Translations under genes and position numbers: made by a program | Part shown: positions 6,940 to 13,798 of the stretch, piece after piece | How positions within the stretch are numbered: the stretch's first letter is position 1 | Layout: each line of letters opens with the position of its first letter | Origin: Gammaproteobacteria bacterium | GTDB taxonomy: Bacteria > Pseudomonadota > Gammaproteobacteria > Pseudomonadales > Azotimanducaceae | Direction of reading: 5' to 3' | Assembly (NCBI GenBank): GCA_030430515.1 | Contig: JAUIKX010000061.1 | Span: 1 to 13,798 of the forward strand | DNA: 13,798 nucleotides | Notes under the pieces: model-generated | What the model was told of the DNA's origin: nothing | Databases searched by the model: none | The model's input: the letters and a program-made list of their open reading frames with translations, nothing else

Positions 6940-9678
6940 ATGTTTAAGTGGCTTTTCGGCAGCAAGAATGCGCGCGAGCTCCGTCGTATGGGCAAGCTCG
7001 TGAAGAAAATCAATGCGCTGGAGGCCGACTACGAAGCGGTTGCTGACCTGACCAGCGTGACCCAGTCTCTGCGTGAGCGTCTGGATTCGGGCGAGCCGTT
7101 GAATGCGCTGCTGCCCGACGCTTTCGCGGCGGTTCGCGAAGCGGCCAAGCGGACGATGGAAAAGCGCCACTTCGATGTGCAGCTCCTGGGTGGTATCGCG
7201 CTGCATGAAGGCCGCATCAGCGAAATGCGCACCGGTGAAGGTAAAACCCTCATGGCCACCCTCCCCGCGTACCTGAATGCGCTGACGGGCAAAGGCGTGC
7301 ACGTCGTGACGGTGAACGACTATCTGGCGGCGCGTGATGCGGAATGGATGAGCCCGATCTACGAGGCGCTGGGTATGAAGGTGGGCGTGGTCGTTTCGCG
7401 CCAGGACCCGGTTGAGAAGCGCAGCGCTTACGCGGCCGACATCACCTACGGCACCAACAACGAATTCGGTTTCGACTACCTTCGCGACAACATGGCGTTC
7501 ACCCTGCAGGACCAGTTTCAGCGTGGGCAGCATTTCGCCATCGTCGACGAAGTGGATTCGATCCTGATCGACGAGGCGCGTACCCCGCTGATCATTTCCG
7601 GGCCGGCGGACGAAAGTACCGAGCTGTACCGGCAGATGAACAAGCTTGCCCCGAAGCTCAGCCAGCAGGAGTTCGTCGAGCGCTCGAGCCCTCTGGACAA
7701 GTTCAGCGATGAGAACGCCGAAGATGAAGGCGATTTCATGGTGGACGAGAAGAACCGCCAGGTTGAGCTGACGGAGCGCGGGCACCAGATGGTGGAAGAG
7801 GAACTGGTGCGAATGAACCTGCTCGAGGAAGGCGACAGCCTCTACTCCACCAGCAATCTGAACCTGCTGCACCACGTTCATGCGGCGCTCAAGGCGCATG
7901 CGCTGTTTCAGCGTGACGTGGACTACATGGTGACGGGCGGTGAGGTGGTCATCGTCGATGAGCACACGGGACGCGCCATGCCCGGTCGGCGCTGGTCTGA
8001 AGGCATCCATCAGGCGATAGAAGCCAAAGAAGGTGTGGCCATTCAGAACGAAACCCAGACGCTGGCCTCCACAACGTTCCAGAACTACTTCCGGCTTTAC
8101 GAAAAGCTTTCGGGCATGACGGGCACGGCCGATACGGAAGCGTTCGAATTCAAGCAGATCTATGGTCTGGACGTCGTCATCATCCCGACCCACCGACCCA
8201 TGGTCCGCGCGGATCACAACGATCTGGTCTATCTGACGCTGCAGGAAAAGTATGACGCCATCATCGAAGACATTCGTGATTGCCAGAGCAGGGGGCAGCC
8301 GGTTCTCGTAGGTACCGCGTCCATCGAGTCCTCGGAACGCATATCCGGCGAGCTGAACCGCCACAAGATCGCGCACAACGTGCTCAACGCCAAGCAGCAT
8401 GAACGCGAAGCCGAAATCATTGCTCAAGCCGGCGCTCCGGGCGCGGTGACCATCGCCACGAACATGGCGGGTCGAGGTACGGACATTGTTCTCGGTGGTA
8501 ACTGGGAAGCCGAGATTGAGGGGCAGAACCTCTCCGATACCGAGGTGGAGAGCCGCCGTCAGGAATGGCAGAAGCTCCACGATCAGGTGCTCGAAGCCGG
8601 TGGCCTGCACATCATCGGTACCGAGCGGCACGAGTCCCGTCGGATCGATAATCAGCTCCGAGGTCGTTCCGGACGCCAGGGAGACCCAGGCTCCAGCCGC
8701 TTCTATCTGTCGATGGAAGACAACCTCATGCGTATCTTCGCCTCGGACCGCATGCGCAGCATCATGCAGTCGCTGGGTATGGAAAAAGGCGAGGCCATTG
8801 AGCACCGTATCGTCAACAACGCCATCGAGAAAGCGCAGCGCAAAGTTGAGGGGCACAACTTCGACATCCGTAAGAATCTGCTGGAATACGATGATGTAGC
8901 CAATGACCAGCGTCAGGTGGTCTATCAGCAACGCCGCGAACTCATGGCTGCTGAAGAGATATCCGCCACGATCGAAGGGATGCGTGAAGAGGTCGTTCGG
9001 GAAGTTGTTGCCGAGTACATTCCGCCTCAGAGCCTGGTCGAACAGTGGGACATCGCCGGCCTGGAGCAAGCGCTCAACACCGAATTTGCCTGCGATGCGC
9101 CAGTCGGCCGGTGGCTGGAAGAAGACGAGTCCCTTCACGAAGAGTCGCTGATCGAAAAGCTGCTCACGGACATCGAGGAGCGCTACAGGGCGAAAGAAGC
9201 CAAGTGGCAGGAGATCAACGTCAGCATGCGCCTCGCCGAGAAGCAGATCATGCTGCAGATACTCGATCAGCGCTGGAAAGAACATCTGGCGGCCATGGAC
9301 CACCTTCGCGCCAGCATCGGGCTGAGAGCCTATGCTCAGAAGCAGCCGAAACAGGAGTACAAACGGGAATCTTTCGAGCTTTTCCAGGAGTTGCTCTTCA
9401 ACATCAAGCGCGATGTGATCCGCTTTCTATCCCGCGTGGAGATCGAAGCGCCGGATGAGGTAGAGGAAGAGGAGCGTCGCCGTCGCGCCGAAGCCGAAAA
9501 ACGCATGAACTTTTCCCACGCCGAGTCGTCGGCGCTTGGCGAAGAGGAAGCGCAAGGCGCGGCCGAAGAAGAGAAAGGTGAGACGTTCGTTCGTCAGGAG
9601 CGTAAGGTCGGCCGCAATGAGCCTTGTCCCTGCGGATCGGGCAAGAAGTACAAGCACTGCCACGGGCAGGCGACCTGA
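6940..9678 (+). CDS. secA: preprotein translocase ATPase SecA
   Basis: SecA is the motor ATPase that drives unfolded preproteins through SecYEG. The 912-residue product is full length. It has Walker A MRTGEGKT (96-103) and the DEAD-like Walker B with DEVDSILIDEARTP (203-216). The preprotein-crosslinking region and second nucleotide-binding fold follow, with TNMAGRGTDIVLGG, GTERHESRRIDNQLRGRSGRQGD and SSRFYLSMED (split here for length), then the helical scaffold with EYDDVANDQR and WKEHLAAMDHLR. After an acidic linker the C-terminal zinc and SecB-binding motif is intact at C896, C898, C907 and H908. The ATG at 6940 begins the expected MFKWLFGSKN but has no ribosome-binding site; the bases before it are CCTCC. 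The stop shares one base with the argJ start (TGATG). Confidence 0.99.
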   Translation: MFKWLFGSKNARELRRMGKLVKKINALEADYEAVADLTSVTQSLRERLDSGEPLNALLPDAFAAVREAAKRTMEKRHFDVQLLGGIALHEGRISEMRTGEGKTLMATLPAYLNALTGKGVHVVTVNDYLAARDAEWMSPIYEALGMKVGVVVSRQDPVEKRSAYAADITYGTNNEFGFDYLRDNMAFTLQDQFQRGQHFAIVDEVDSILIDEARTPLIISGPADESTELYRQMNKLAPKLSQQEFVERSSPLDKFSDENAEDEGDFMVDEKNRQVELTERGHQMVEEELVRMNLLEEGDSLYSTSNLNLLHHVHAALKAHALFQRDVDYMVTGGEVVIVDEHTGRAMPGRRWSEGIHQAIEAKEGVAIQNETQTLASTTFQNYFRLYEKLSGMTGTADTEAFEFKQIYGLDVVIIPTHRPMVRADHNDLVYLTLQEKYDAIIEDIRDCQSRGQPVLVGTASIESSERISGELNRHKIAHNVLNAKQHEREAEIIAQAGAPGAVTIATNMAGRGTDIVLGGNWEAEIEGQNLSDTEVESRRQEWQKLHDQVLEAGGLHIIGTERHESRRIDNQLRGRSGRQGDPGSSRFYLSMEDNLMRIFASDRMRSIMQSLGMEKGEAIEHRIVNNAIEKAQRKVEGHNFDIRKNLLEYDDVANDQRQVVYQQRRELMAAEEISATIEGMREEVVREVVAEYIPPQSLVEQWDIAGLEQALNTEFACDAPVGRWLEEDESLHEESLIEKLLTDIEERYRAKEAKWQEINVSMRLAEKQIMLQILDQRWKEHLAAMDHLRASIGLRAYAQKQPKQEYKRESFELFQELLFNIKRDVIRFLSRVEIEAPDEVEEEERRRRAEAEKRMNFSHAESSALGEEEAQGAAEEEKGETFVRQERKVGRNEPCPCGSGKKYKHCHGQAT

Positions 9679-10889
9679 TGGCCGTAAACGTGCCGCTAAT
9701 CGGCGAGCTGGCGCCTGTTGCAGGTGTACGCATTGGTACCGCCAACGCCGGAATCAAGCAGACCGAGCGGGACGACCTGACGCTCATGGTGCTCGATGAA
9801 GGGGCGACGGTTGCCGGCGTATTCACCCAGTCGGCGTTTCGCGCACCACCGGTTCTGCTGGCTGAACAACGGCTCAAAGGCGCCAGAGCGCTGATCATCA
9901 ACAGCGGCAATGCCAATGCTGCCACGGGAGAGCTCGGGCTTCAGGATGCCCGGTCGGTCTGCGATTCGGTGTGCGAACAGGTGCTCGACCTGCCGGCAGA
10001 CTCGGTGCTGCCTTTTTCAACCGGCGTGATCGGTGAGCGCTTGCCGTTACAGGCTATGCGTAACGGTGTAACCGTAGCGGCGCAGAAACTTAGGGCAGAC
10101 GCATGGAATGATGCGGCACGCGCCATCATGACCACAGATACCGTTCCGAAAGGTGTCAGCCGTTCGGTGCAGGTGCAGCGGCAGCCGGTGCAGATCACCG
10201 GTATTGCCAAAGGGTCTGGCATGATCAAGCCCAACATGGCGACCATGCTGGCGTTTATGGCGGTGGACGCTTCAGTGCCTGCCGATGTACTGCAGCCTAT
10301 GCTGAAGCGCATCGCGGATGTCAGTTTCAACCGCGTAACCGTGGATGGTGACACGTCCACCAACGATGCTTTCATGCTCGTTGCAACCGGTGCCGGACCG
10401 GTTCGTCTCCAGGCGGCAGACAGCGAGGCGCTCAGCGAAATCGAGCAGGCGCTTACGGAGGTTGCTCAGGAGCTGGCCATCAGTATCGCTCGCGATGGCG
10501 AGGGTGCGACCAAGTTCGTCACGGTGCGTGTGAACGGCGGTGCCAGTTCGCAGGATTGTCTCGAGGTGGCGTACGCCATCGCGGAGAGTCCCCTGGTCAA
10601 GACAGCGATCTTCGCCGGCGACCCGAACTGGGGGCGCTTCTGCATGGCAATCGGCCGCGCGAAGGCGCAGGTGGATCCAGCCAAGGTCAGTCTGTATCTG
10701 GACGATGTCTGTATTGCCCGCAATGGCATGGTGGCGGAAGGCTACGTCGAAGCTCAAGCCGCCGAGGTCATGGAGAAAGACGAGCTCACGGTCAATGTGG
10801 ATCTGGGGCTGGGCGATGCTTCGGAGTGGATCTGGACCTGCGATTTTTCCTACGACTACGTGAAGATCAACGCCGAGTATCGTAGCTGA
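9678..10889 (+). CDS. argJ: ArgJ, glutamate N-acetyltransferase / amino-acid acetyltransferase
   Basis: ArgJ moves the acetyl group from N-acetylornithine to glutamate in the cyclic arginine pathway; some members also use acetyl-CoA. The 403-residue product has the N-terminal signature AGVRIGTANAGIK and the self-cleavage site in KPNMATMLAF. Cleavage between A188 and T189 makes the alpha and beta chains and exposes T189 as the nucleophile. Downstream are TVDGDTSTNDAF, GDPNWGR and the family C-terminus DYVKINAEYRS. I chose the ATG at 9678, which gives the family-typical start and one-base overlap with the secA stop. The in-frame ATG at 9624 would add 18 residues encoded inside the SecA zinc motif. 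Co-transcription with secA is likely. The 48 bases to the convergent porin gene show no strong terminator. The sequence alone cannot say whether it is mono- or bifunctional. Confidence 0.97.
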   Translation: MAVNVPLIGELAPVAGVRIGTANAGIKQTERDDLTLMVLDEGATVAGVFTQSAFRAPPVLLAEQRLKGARALIINSGNANAATGELGLQDARSVCDSVCEQVLDLPADSVLPFSTGVIGERLPLQAMRNGVTVAAQKLRADAWNDAARAIMTTDTVPKGVSRSVQVQRQPVQITGIAKGSGMIKPNMATMLAFMAVDASVPADVLQPMLKRIADVSFNRVTVDGDTSTNDAFMLVATGAGPVRLQAADSEALSEIEQALTEVAQELAISIARDGEGATKFVTVRVNGGASSQDCLEVAYAIAESPLVKTAIFAGDPNWGRFCMAIGRAKAQVDPAKVSLYLDDVCIARNGMVAEGYVEAQAAEVMEKDELTVNVDLGLGDASEWIWTCDFSYDYVKINAEYRS

Positions 10890-10937
10890 TCAACGGTTGC
10901 GCTCGACCACCTGTAACGCGTAGCCGCACGCTGGCGA

Positions 10938-12218
10938 TCACTGTCTGAATTTGTACAGCGAGGTGAACTGAAGGCGGTTCAGCCTGGCCGTTGTGCCGTT
11001 CATCAGCTCTCTACGCCCGTGCAGCCATTCGATACCGAAGGTCGCGTCGGGAATCGGGCTCCATAGCAGGTTCAGATGCGAAGACATGAACCTTTCATCG
11101 ACCAGCCCTGTGGTGTAGTCGTCTTCATGCAGGGCTGCGCGGGCATAACCCAGAGCGATATTGCTACGCCATTGGGTATTCCACCAGCGTTGATAGGCCA
11201 GAAATCCTGACCACACCGGGATGGTTTCCAGCTCGTTATCCGGCGTTAGCACCGCATCGTTGAAGGCGTTGTAGGAGACGTACCGACCGATACCCTCCCC
11301 GTAATTCAGAGCAAACCTCAAGTTGTCTGCGTCTTTCACGTACCAGCGACCCGAGACGGAGAACCCATAGGCTCCGGCCTCGTCAGTGAACGTATCGTCC
11401 ACTCTGATCTCTCTGAGCAGGGCGGCGAGGGAGAGCTCACCCCAGCCTGCGGTGAGGTCTACGCGGCCCACAAGATCAGGTATCTGATCGTCGTCGAAAG
11501 TCAGGCGCTGACCGGTTGAGGTGGTCACCGTTGTTTCGGGCTGCTCGGCAGCAACGCTCCAGCGAAGTCGTTGTGATTGTGTGCTGTAACGGATCAGCGG
11601 TTGCCTGACATTCAGTACGCCTACGGGGCCGCCGGAATCGTTGAGCTCCGGAAACGCCGCCAGATTGTCGAACGTTGATGTTGTCTGGCCCACTGTGAGC
11701 CCGTTGTAGCTTGCGTAGGCATGGCGCATTCTGGGGTTGTGGGAGTTGCTGATGCGCTCCGTACCGGAGTTGTCGAACGATCCGAAGTCCAGCTCGATGT
11801 AGGCGCCGAGTTCGCTTGTTTTCGTCGGCGTGCTGGCGTTGATCCAGATCCTCGAATCACGCGCGTTGCCGGACAGCTGATGGTCTTCAGTCTCGTCGTT
11901 GAGCGGTATGGCCGAAGGCAGGAAACCGACGTCTGAGCGGTTCTGTCCGCCGGTGCCGCCGACGCTGACGCTGTTGCCGACCATGTCCAGCTTCACACGG
12001 CCTCCGATGGCGAAGCTTGCCTCCCGGCCGGTGCCCGGAGACGGATCGGCTGAAGCACTTCGCTGGCCGGCCAATCCTTCGATGATCTGTTCCAGGTAGG
12101 CTACCCGCTCGGTCAGCGAGGCGATTTTCGCTTCCAGGTCGGCCCGGTCCGACGCCACAGCGGGGGCGCAGGGGATCAGCAGCGGCAGCAGCCACAGGAC
12201 TCTGCCAGATGAAATCAT
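10938..12218 (-). CDS. DcaP-like outer-membrane porin
   Basis: This 426-residue protein has a signal peptide (about 1-22, cleavage after AVA) and a short coiled coil at about 24-50, as in DcaP-family trimeric porins. A beta-barrel rich in alternating aromatic residues follows. Family-like segments include FAIGGRVKLDMVGN, ARDSRIWINASTPT, GAYIELDFGSFD, RMRHAYASYNGLTVGQTTS and VRQPLIRYS. DcaP relatives pass dicarboxylates and other small anionic or peptide-like solutes; the substrate here is unknown. The chain ends F-R-Q rather than in a terminal aromatic residue, which is unusual for a barrel. LIPC at 14-17 is not a good lipobox. The ATG at 12218 overlaps the stop of the upstream lipoprotein gene by 4 bases and has no ribosome-binding site of its own, so translation is probably coupled. 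Confidence 0.82.
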   Translation of the reverse strand: MISSGRVLWLLPLLIPCAPAVASDRADLEAKIASLTERVAYLEQIIEGLAGQRSASADPSPGTGREASFAIGGRVKLDMVGNSVSVGGTGGQNRSDVGFLPSAIPLNDETEDHQLSGNARDSRIWINASTPTKTSELGAYIELDFGSFDNSGTERISNSHNPRMRHAYASYNGLTVGQTTSTFDNLAAFPELNDSGGPVGVLNVRQPLIRYSTQSQRLRWSVAAEQPETTVTTSTGQRLTFDDDQIPDLVGRVDLTAGWGELSLAALLREIRVDDTFTDEAGAYGFSVSGRWYVKDADNLRFALNYGEGIGRYVSYNAFNDAVLTPDNELETIPVWSGFLAYQRWWNTQWRSNIALGYARAALHEDDYTTGLVDERFMSSHLNLLWSPIPDATFGIEWLHGRRELMNGTTARLNRLQFTSLYKFRQ

Positions 12219-12640
12219 GGTTGTTGCAAGGGCGTCAGATAGGCCGAATGGCAGCGTTTGCAGGTGTCTCTGATGCGCTCGATCGAAGCATCCATTTCCG
12301 CGGGGCTCATGTAGCTCGCGCGTCCGGCAATTTCGTCAGCCTCTGCTCTCAACGTTTCTGTAAACGGCGTGAACTGACCTTCTGCGTCTACTGATACCAG
12401 CGCATTCGCAAGGGCGTTCGTATCGATGGCGAGCTTTTTAGCCATTGCGGTTCTTCTTTCCGCCACTTGCGTGTCGGTCAGTTTGCGCTCGAAGACAAGC
12501 GTACTCATGCGGCTCATAAGCACGTTGACGCCGCGGCTCTGCAGCGCATGCAGGGTCTCAGCATCAGAAGGTGCTGGGGCTGGGGCGGCACAACCGGCCA
12601 GCACAAACAGAAGCAGCCCGGCTGGGAGAATTTCTCGCAT
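12215..12640 (-). CDS. lipoprotein with cytochrome c'-like haem-binding C-terminus
   Basis: The 141-residue product begins with a lipoprotein signal peptide whose lipobox is LAGC with the lipidated cysteine at C17. Alanine follows, so outer-membrane sorting is more likely than retention. After a proline and alanine linker the rest is predicted helical. It ends with CKRCH at residues 127-131, a CxxCH haem c motif ten residues from the C-terminus. A helical domain with one C-terminal CxxCH is the layout of class II cytochromes (c' and c-556). They carry electrons or bind NO or CO, so a role here is open. A GGATGG sequence upstream of the ATG at 12640 can serve as ribosome-binding site. It overlaps the porin gene by 4 bases. 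Family assignment is moderately sure; function is not. Confidence 0.75.
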   Translation of the reverse strand: MREILPAGLLLFVLAGCAAPAPAPSDAETLHALQSRGVNVLMSRMSTLVFERKLTDTQVAERRTAMAKKLAIDTNALANALVSVDAEGQFTPFTETLRAEADEIAGRASYMSPAEMDASIERIRDTCKRCHSAYLTPLQQP

Positions 12641-12656
12641 CTGTTGCCATCCAATC

Positions 12657-12675
12657 TTGCGAAGATTTCTCGCAA
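12657..12675 (-). promoter_or_regulatory. 19-base palindrome upstream of the cytochrome lipoprotein gene
   Basis: TTGCGA (12657-12662) and TCGCAA (12670-12675) form a perfect 6-7-6 inverted repeat 17 bases before the lipoprotein ATG. The minus-strand GCGAGAAAT inside it recurs at the start codon region (about 12632-12639). It could be an operator or an mRNA hairpin. A TAGGAT just upstream on the minus strand is a possible -10, but no good -35 is visible. Confidence 0.3.
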
Positions 12676-12713
12676 TCCTATCTTGCCGACAGGGGGATGC
12701 GTATGGTGAAGAA

Positions 12714-12728
12714 CCCCTATATTCGGGG
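12714..12728 (-). terminator. weak terminator-like hairpin after yacG
   Basis: Read on the minus strand, CCCC, a 7-base AT-rich loop and GGGG are followed by TTCTTC, 16 bases after the yacG stop. The 4-bp stem and interrupted T-tract are weak. It fits a partial end to the pilD-yacG transcript before the lipoprotein-porin unit. Confidence 0.3.
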
Positions 12729-12743
12729 GCGCCGCTCGGCGGC

Positions 12744-12953
12744 TCAGGTCGGCTCGCGATCGTCTGTCAGGTCGCCGGAGAGGAGCTCGTCTTCCATGTC
12801 CGAGCCTGGTATCCGGTTCGATTCGTCTGCCCATGCGCCCAGGTCGATCAGCTTGCACCGCTCCGAGCAGAATGGCCTGTCGGGATTGGAGTCGTCCCAG
12901 CGAACGCTTTTCGAACAGGTCGGGCAGGCGACGATGCGGGTGGTCTGGGTCAT
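12744..12953 (-). CDS. yacG: DNA gyrase inhibitor YacG
   Basis: YacG is a small zinc protein that binds GyrB and inhibits DNA gyrase. The 69-residue product has the four zinc cysteines C10, C13, C29 and C33 in the family pattern CPTC and FCSERC. The conserved stretch KLIDLGAWADESNRIPG follows, then an acidic tail. The ATG at 12953 gives the family-typical short N-terminus MTQTTRIVAC. The frame stays open much further upstream, but that part lies over pilD and resembles nothing, so longer starts were rejected. The ribosome-binding site is weak and the gene begins 23 bases after pilD ends, so it is probably co-transcribed. coaE, commonly between pilD and yacG in relatives, is absent. Confidence 0.95.
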   Translation of the reverse strand: MTQTTRIVACPTCSKSVRWDDSNPDRPFCSERCKLIDLGAWADESNRIPGSDMEDELLSGDLTDDREPT

Positions 12954-12976
12954 CGGTGCGGTCTGGCTCGGGTCGC

Positions 12977-13798
12977 TCAGGGAAGTGGCGCCATCATGAA
13001 GCCTGCAACGTGATCCTGCAAAACAAATGCGATCCAGCCGCCTGCCGCGAGGTACGGCCCGAAGGGCATCGGCTGGTCGCGCTGCATGCGTTTGAGCGCC
13101 AGGCTCGCCACGGCAAACAGCAGACCGGAACCGGCTGCGAGCAGCACGACCGAAGGCAGCGCCGCCCAACCCAGCCAGGCGCCGATCGCGGCCAGAAGCT
13201 TGAAATCTCCGTAGCCCATGCCCTCTTTGCCGGTGATCAGCTTGAAGGCCCAGTAGATGCTCCAAAGCGACAGATAGCCCGCCGCGGCGCCGATTACGGC
13301 ATCGTCGAGCGGGGTAAACGTACCGCTGACGTTGGCCAGAAGTCCGAGCCACAGGAGCGGGTACGTGAGTTGGTCGATCAGAGTGGCGCTGATCAGTATC
13401 CAGGTGAACAGACACACCAGCAGCGCAGCCCAGGTAAAGCCGAACTGCGTAACCACAACCAGTGTGAGGGCCATGGTGATGAATTCAACCAGCGGATAGC
13501 GCGCTGATATGCGGGTACCGCAACGGCTGCACCGACCTTTCAGTGCGATCCAGCTGAGTACCGGGATGTTTTCCCAGGCACGGATCTGGTGGCCACATGC
13601 CGGGCAGCGGGAGCGCGGTACCATGAGGTTGAACTTTGGCTGCGCCGCTGTGGGCTCGAGCTCAAGGATCTCCCGCGCTTCAGCTTTGAAAGCCTGTTCG
13701 AGCATGATGGGCAACCTGTGCACCACCACATTGAGAAAGCTGCCAACACAAAGGCCGGTCCAGGCTGCAAGCGTGTAGGCCAGCCAAGGCTGGCTCAG
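12977..13798 (-). CDS. pilD: type IV prepilin peptidase/N-methyltransferase PilD (start missing; 8-residue gap at active site)
   Basis: PilD is the inner-membrane aspartic protease that cuts prepilins and type II secretion pseudopilins and methylates the new N-terminus. The frame runs off the window edge; the visible 273 residues begin LSQPWLAYTLAAW, so only about six are missing compared with Pseudomonas. GSFLNVVVHRLP, the zinc pairs CPAC and CSRC of the methyltransferase loop, RYPLVE and the second catalytic motif GMGYGDFKLLA (Asp codon 13205-13207) are present. The first catalytic aspartate is in LID (codon 13373-13375). It is followed directly by QLTYPLLWLGLL, whereas the family has about eight further residues ending in LPD before that stretch. 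The spacing between the two aspartates is 56 residues, against 64 in P. aeruginosa PilD. The frame is otherwise intact. Activity is therefore uncertain. Confidence 0.93.
   Translation of the reverse strand: MSQPWLAYTLAAWTGLCVGSFLNVVVHRLPIMLEQAFKAEAREILELEPTAAQPKFNLMVPRSRCPACGHQIRAWENIPVLSWIALKGRCSRCGTRISARYPLVEFITMALTLVVVTQFGFTWAALLVCLFTWILISATLIDQLTYPLLWLGLLANVSGTFTPLDDAVIGAAAGYLSLWSIYWAFKLITGKEGMGYGDFKLLAAIGAWLGWAALPSVVLLAAGSGLLFAVASLALKRMQRDQPMPFGPYLAAGGWIAFVLQDHVAGFMMAPLP

Noticed and set aside
6871..9303. Open frame of 810 codons on the minus strand, opposite secA
   Set aside because: It is antisense to a clear, full-length SecA and has no recognisable domain. Long antisense frames arise from the codon bias of GC-rich genes.
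9624..9677. Longer argJ start at 9624
   Set aside because: The extra 18 residues are encoded within the SecA C-terminal zinc motif; ATG 9678 gives the usual ArgJ N-terminus and a tight TGATG junction.
10890..10937. Possible two-way terminator between argJ and the porin gene
   Set aside because: Only a 4-bp GCGT/ACGC repeat without T-tracts is visible; not enough to call.
12954..13415. Upstream extension of the yacG frame by 154 codons
   Set aside because: It lies over pilD in another frame and resembles no protein; YacG proteins are short and begin close to the first zinc cysteine.

Overview
The window is a piece of a gammaproteobacterial chromosome. It covers the end of the division and cell-wall (dcw) cluster and the housekeeping block that follows it. 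The FtsA, FtsZ, LpxC and SecA sequences, the dciA gene between lpxC and an M23 peptidase gene, and the secA-argJ junction resemble Pseudomonas and related orders. I cannot place it below class level. Both ends cut genes: murC lacks its start on the left, and pilD, on the minus strand, lacks a few N-terminal codons on the right.

Positions 1-5447 (+) hold murC (partial), ftsQ, ftsA, ftsZ and lpxC. murC, ftsQ and ftsA overlap at their ends and ftsZ follows after 15 bases, so these look like one transcription unit. The murB and ddl genes that often sit between murC and ftsQ are absent. A leader of about 220 bases between ftsZ and lpxC has several stem-loops, some mutually exclusive, and a good sigma70-like promoter just before the lpxC start.

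Positions 5501-5809 (-) hold dciA, the replicative helicase loader gene, convergent with lpxC. Positions 5976-10889 (+) hold an M23/LytM-type peptidase gene, secA and argJ; secA and argJ share one base at a TGATG junction.

Positions 10938-13798 are all on the minus strand. Read in the direction of transcription they are pilD (prepilin peptidase), yacG (gyrase inhibitor), a lipoprotein with a cytochrome c'-like C-terminal CxxCH, and a DcaP-like porin. The last two overlap by 4 bases and form the only accessory-looking unit here. mutT, zapD and coaE, which I would expect near this block in relatives, are not present.

Most of the window is ordinary core genome. The points most worth a second look are an apparently precise 8-residue in-frame loss next to the catalytic aspartate of PilD, the coupled cytochrome-lipoprotein/porin pair, and the structured ftsZ-lpxC leader with a promoter that puts the transcript start almost on the lpxC start codon. 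I found no tRNA or rRNA genes, insertion sequences or CRISPR arrays.
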